From Iamia sp052038315 (GTDB lineage Bacteria > Actinomycetota > Acidimicrobiia > Acidimicrobiales > Iamiaceae): a stretch of 5,450 nt of DNA. A program made the position numbers and the translations under genes. Position 1 is the first letter of the stretch. Every line of letters starts with the position of its first letter. The notes under the pieces were generated by a model. That model was given only the letters and a program-made list of their open reading frames with translations. It was not told the origin of the DNA and did not search any database. Positions 5,427-5,450 of the stretch are shown piece by piece. The stretch spans positions 1 to 5,450 of the forward strand of contig JBQGCF010000293.1 of assembly GCA_052038315.1 (NCBI GenBank). The letters run 5' to 3'.

Positions 5427-5440
5427 GGGGGGGGGGGGGG
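5427..5440. repeat. 14-G homopolymer upstream of the lipoprotein gene
   Basis: An uninterrupted run of 14 G on the plus strand (C on the minus strand), 49 nt upstream of the lipoprotein ATG. It is by far the longest homopolymer in the window; elsewhere G runs reach six. It could be a slippage-prone tract in the lipoprotein promoter region or an artefact of sequencing or assembly near a fragment end. Confidence 0.8.
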
Positions 5441-5450
5441 TGCGCGCGGG

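Overview
This is a very GC-rich window, and coding third positions are almost all G or C. It has GTG starts, tightly overlapping genes and Thr/Glu/Pro/Ala-rich exported proteins. That points to a high-GC actinobacterium. The 'TTEA'-style linkers and general feel would suit an Acidimicrobiia-type lineage, but that is an impression and no marker gene here proves it.

Layout from left to right: (1) a possible C-terminal tail of a plus-strand gene (3-95). (2) A minus-strand gene (74-655) for a small membrane-anchored protein with a disordered Pro/Thr/Glu linker and an unrecognised C-terminal domain. (3) A divergent intergenic region (656-788) with a possible -10 element placed so that the next gene could be leaderless. 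(4) A three-gene plus-strand operon (789-3377) for an ABC-2 type exporter: two dissimilar six-helix permeases and one ATPase. The genes overlap by 8 and 4 nt, so they are almost certainly co-transcribed and translationally coupled. The family arrangement is that of the uncharacterised COG4587/COG3694/COG4586 transporters. (5) A 154-nt gap (3378-3531) dense in structure: a long near-perfect hairpin, a four-run G-tract with G-quadruplex potential, and a small hairpin that places the next gene's ribosome binding site in its loop. (6) A plus-strand acyltransferase-3 family integral membrane protein (3532-4851). (7) A convergent minus-strand lipoprotein gene (4848-5378) with two Yx(FWY)xxD motifs, whose stop codon shares a CTAG with the acyltransferase stop. 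(8) A 14-G homopolymer (5427-5440) just upstream of the lipoprotein gene.

All five complete-looking products outside the ATPase are membrane or envelope proteins, so the window reads as an envelope-function region. The ABC exporter and the acyltransferase could act on the same lipid or glycan, but co-location is the only support for this. I do not see a clearly new defence, mobile or RNA system. The most unusual material is the structured gap at 3378-3531, the shared-stop convergent junction and the G14 tract.
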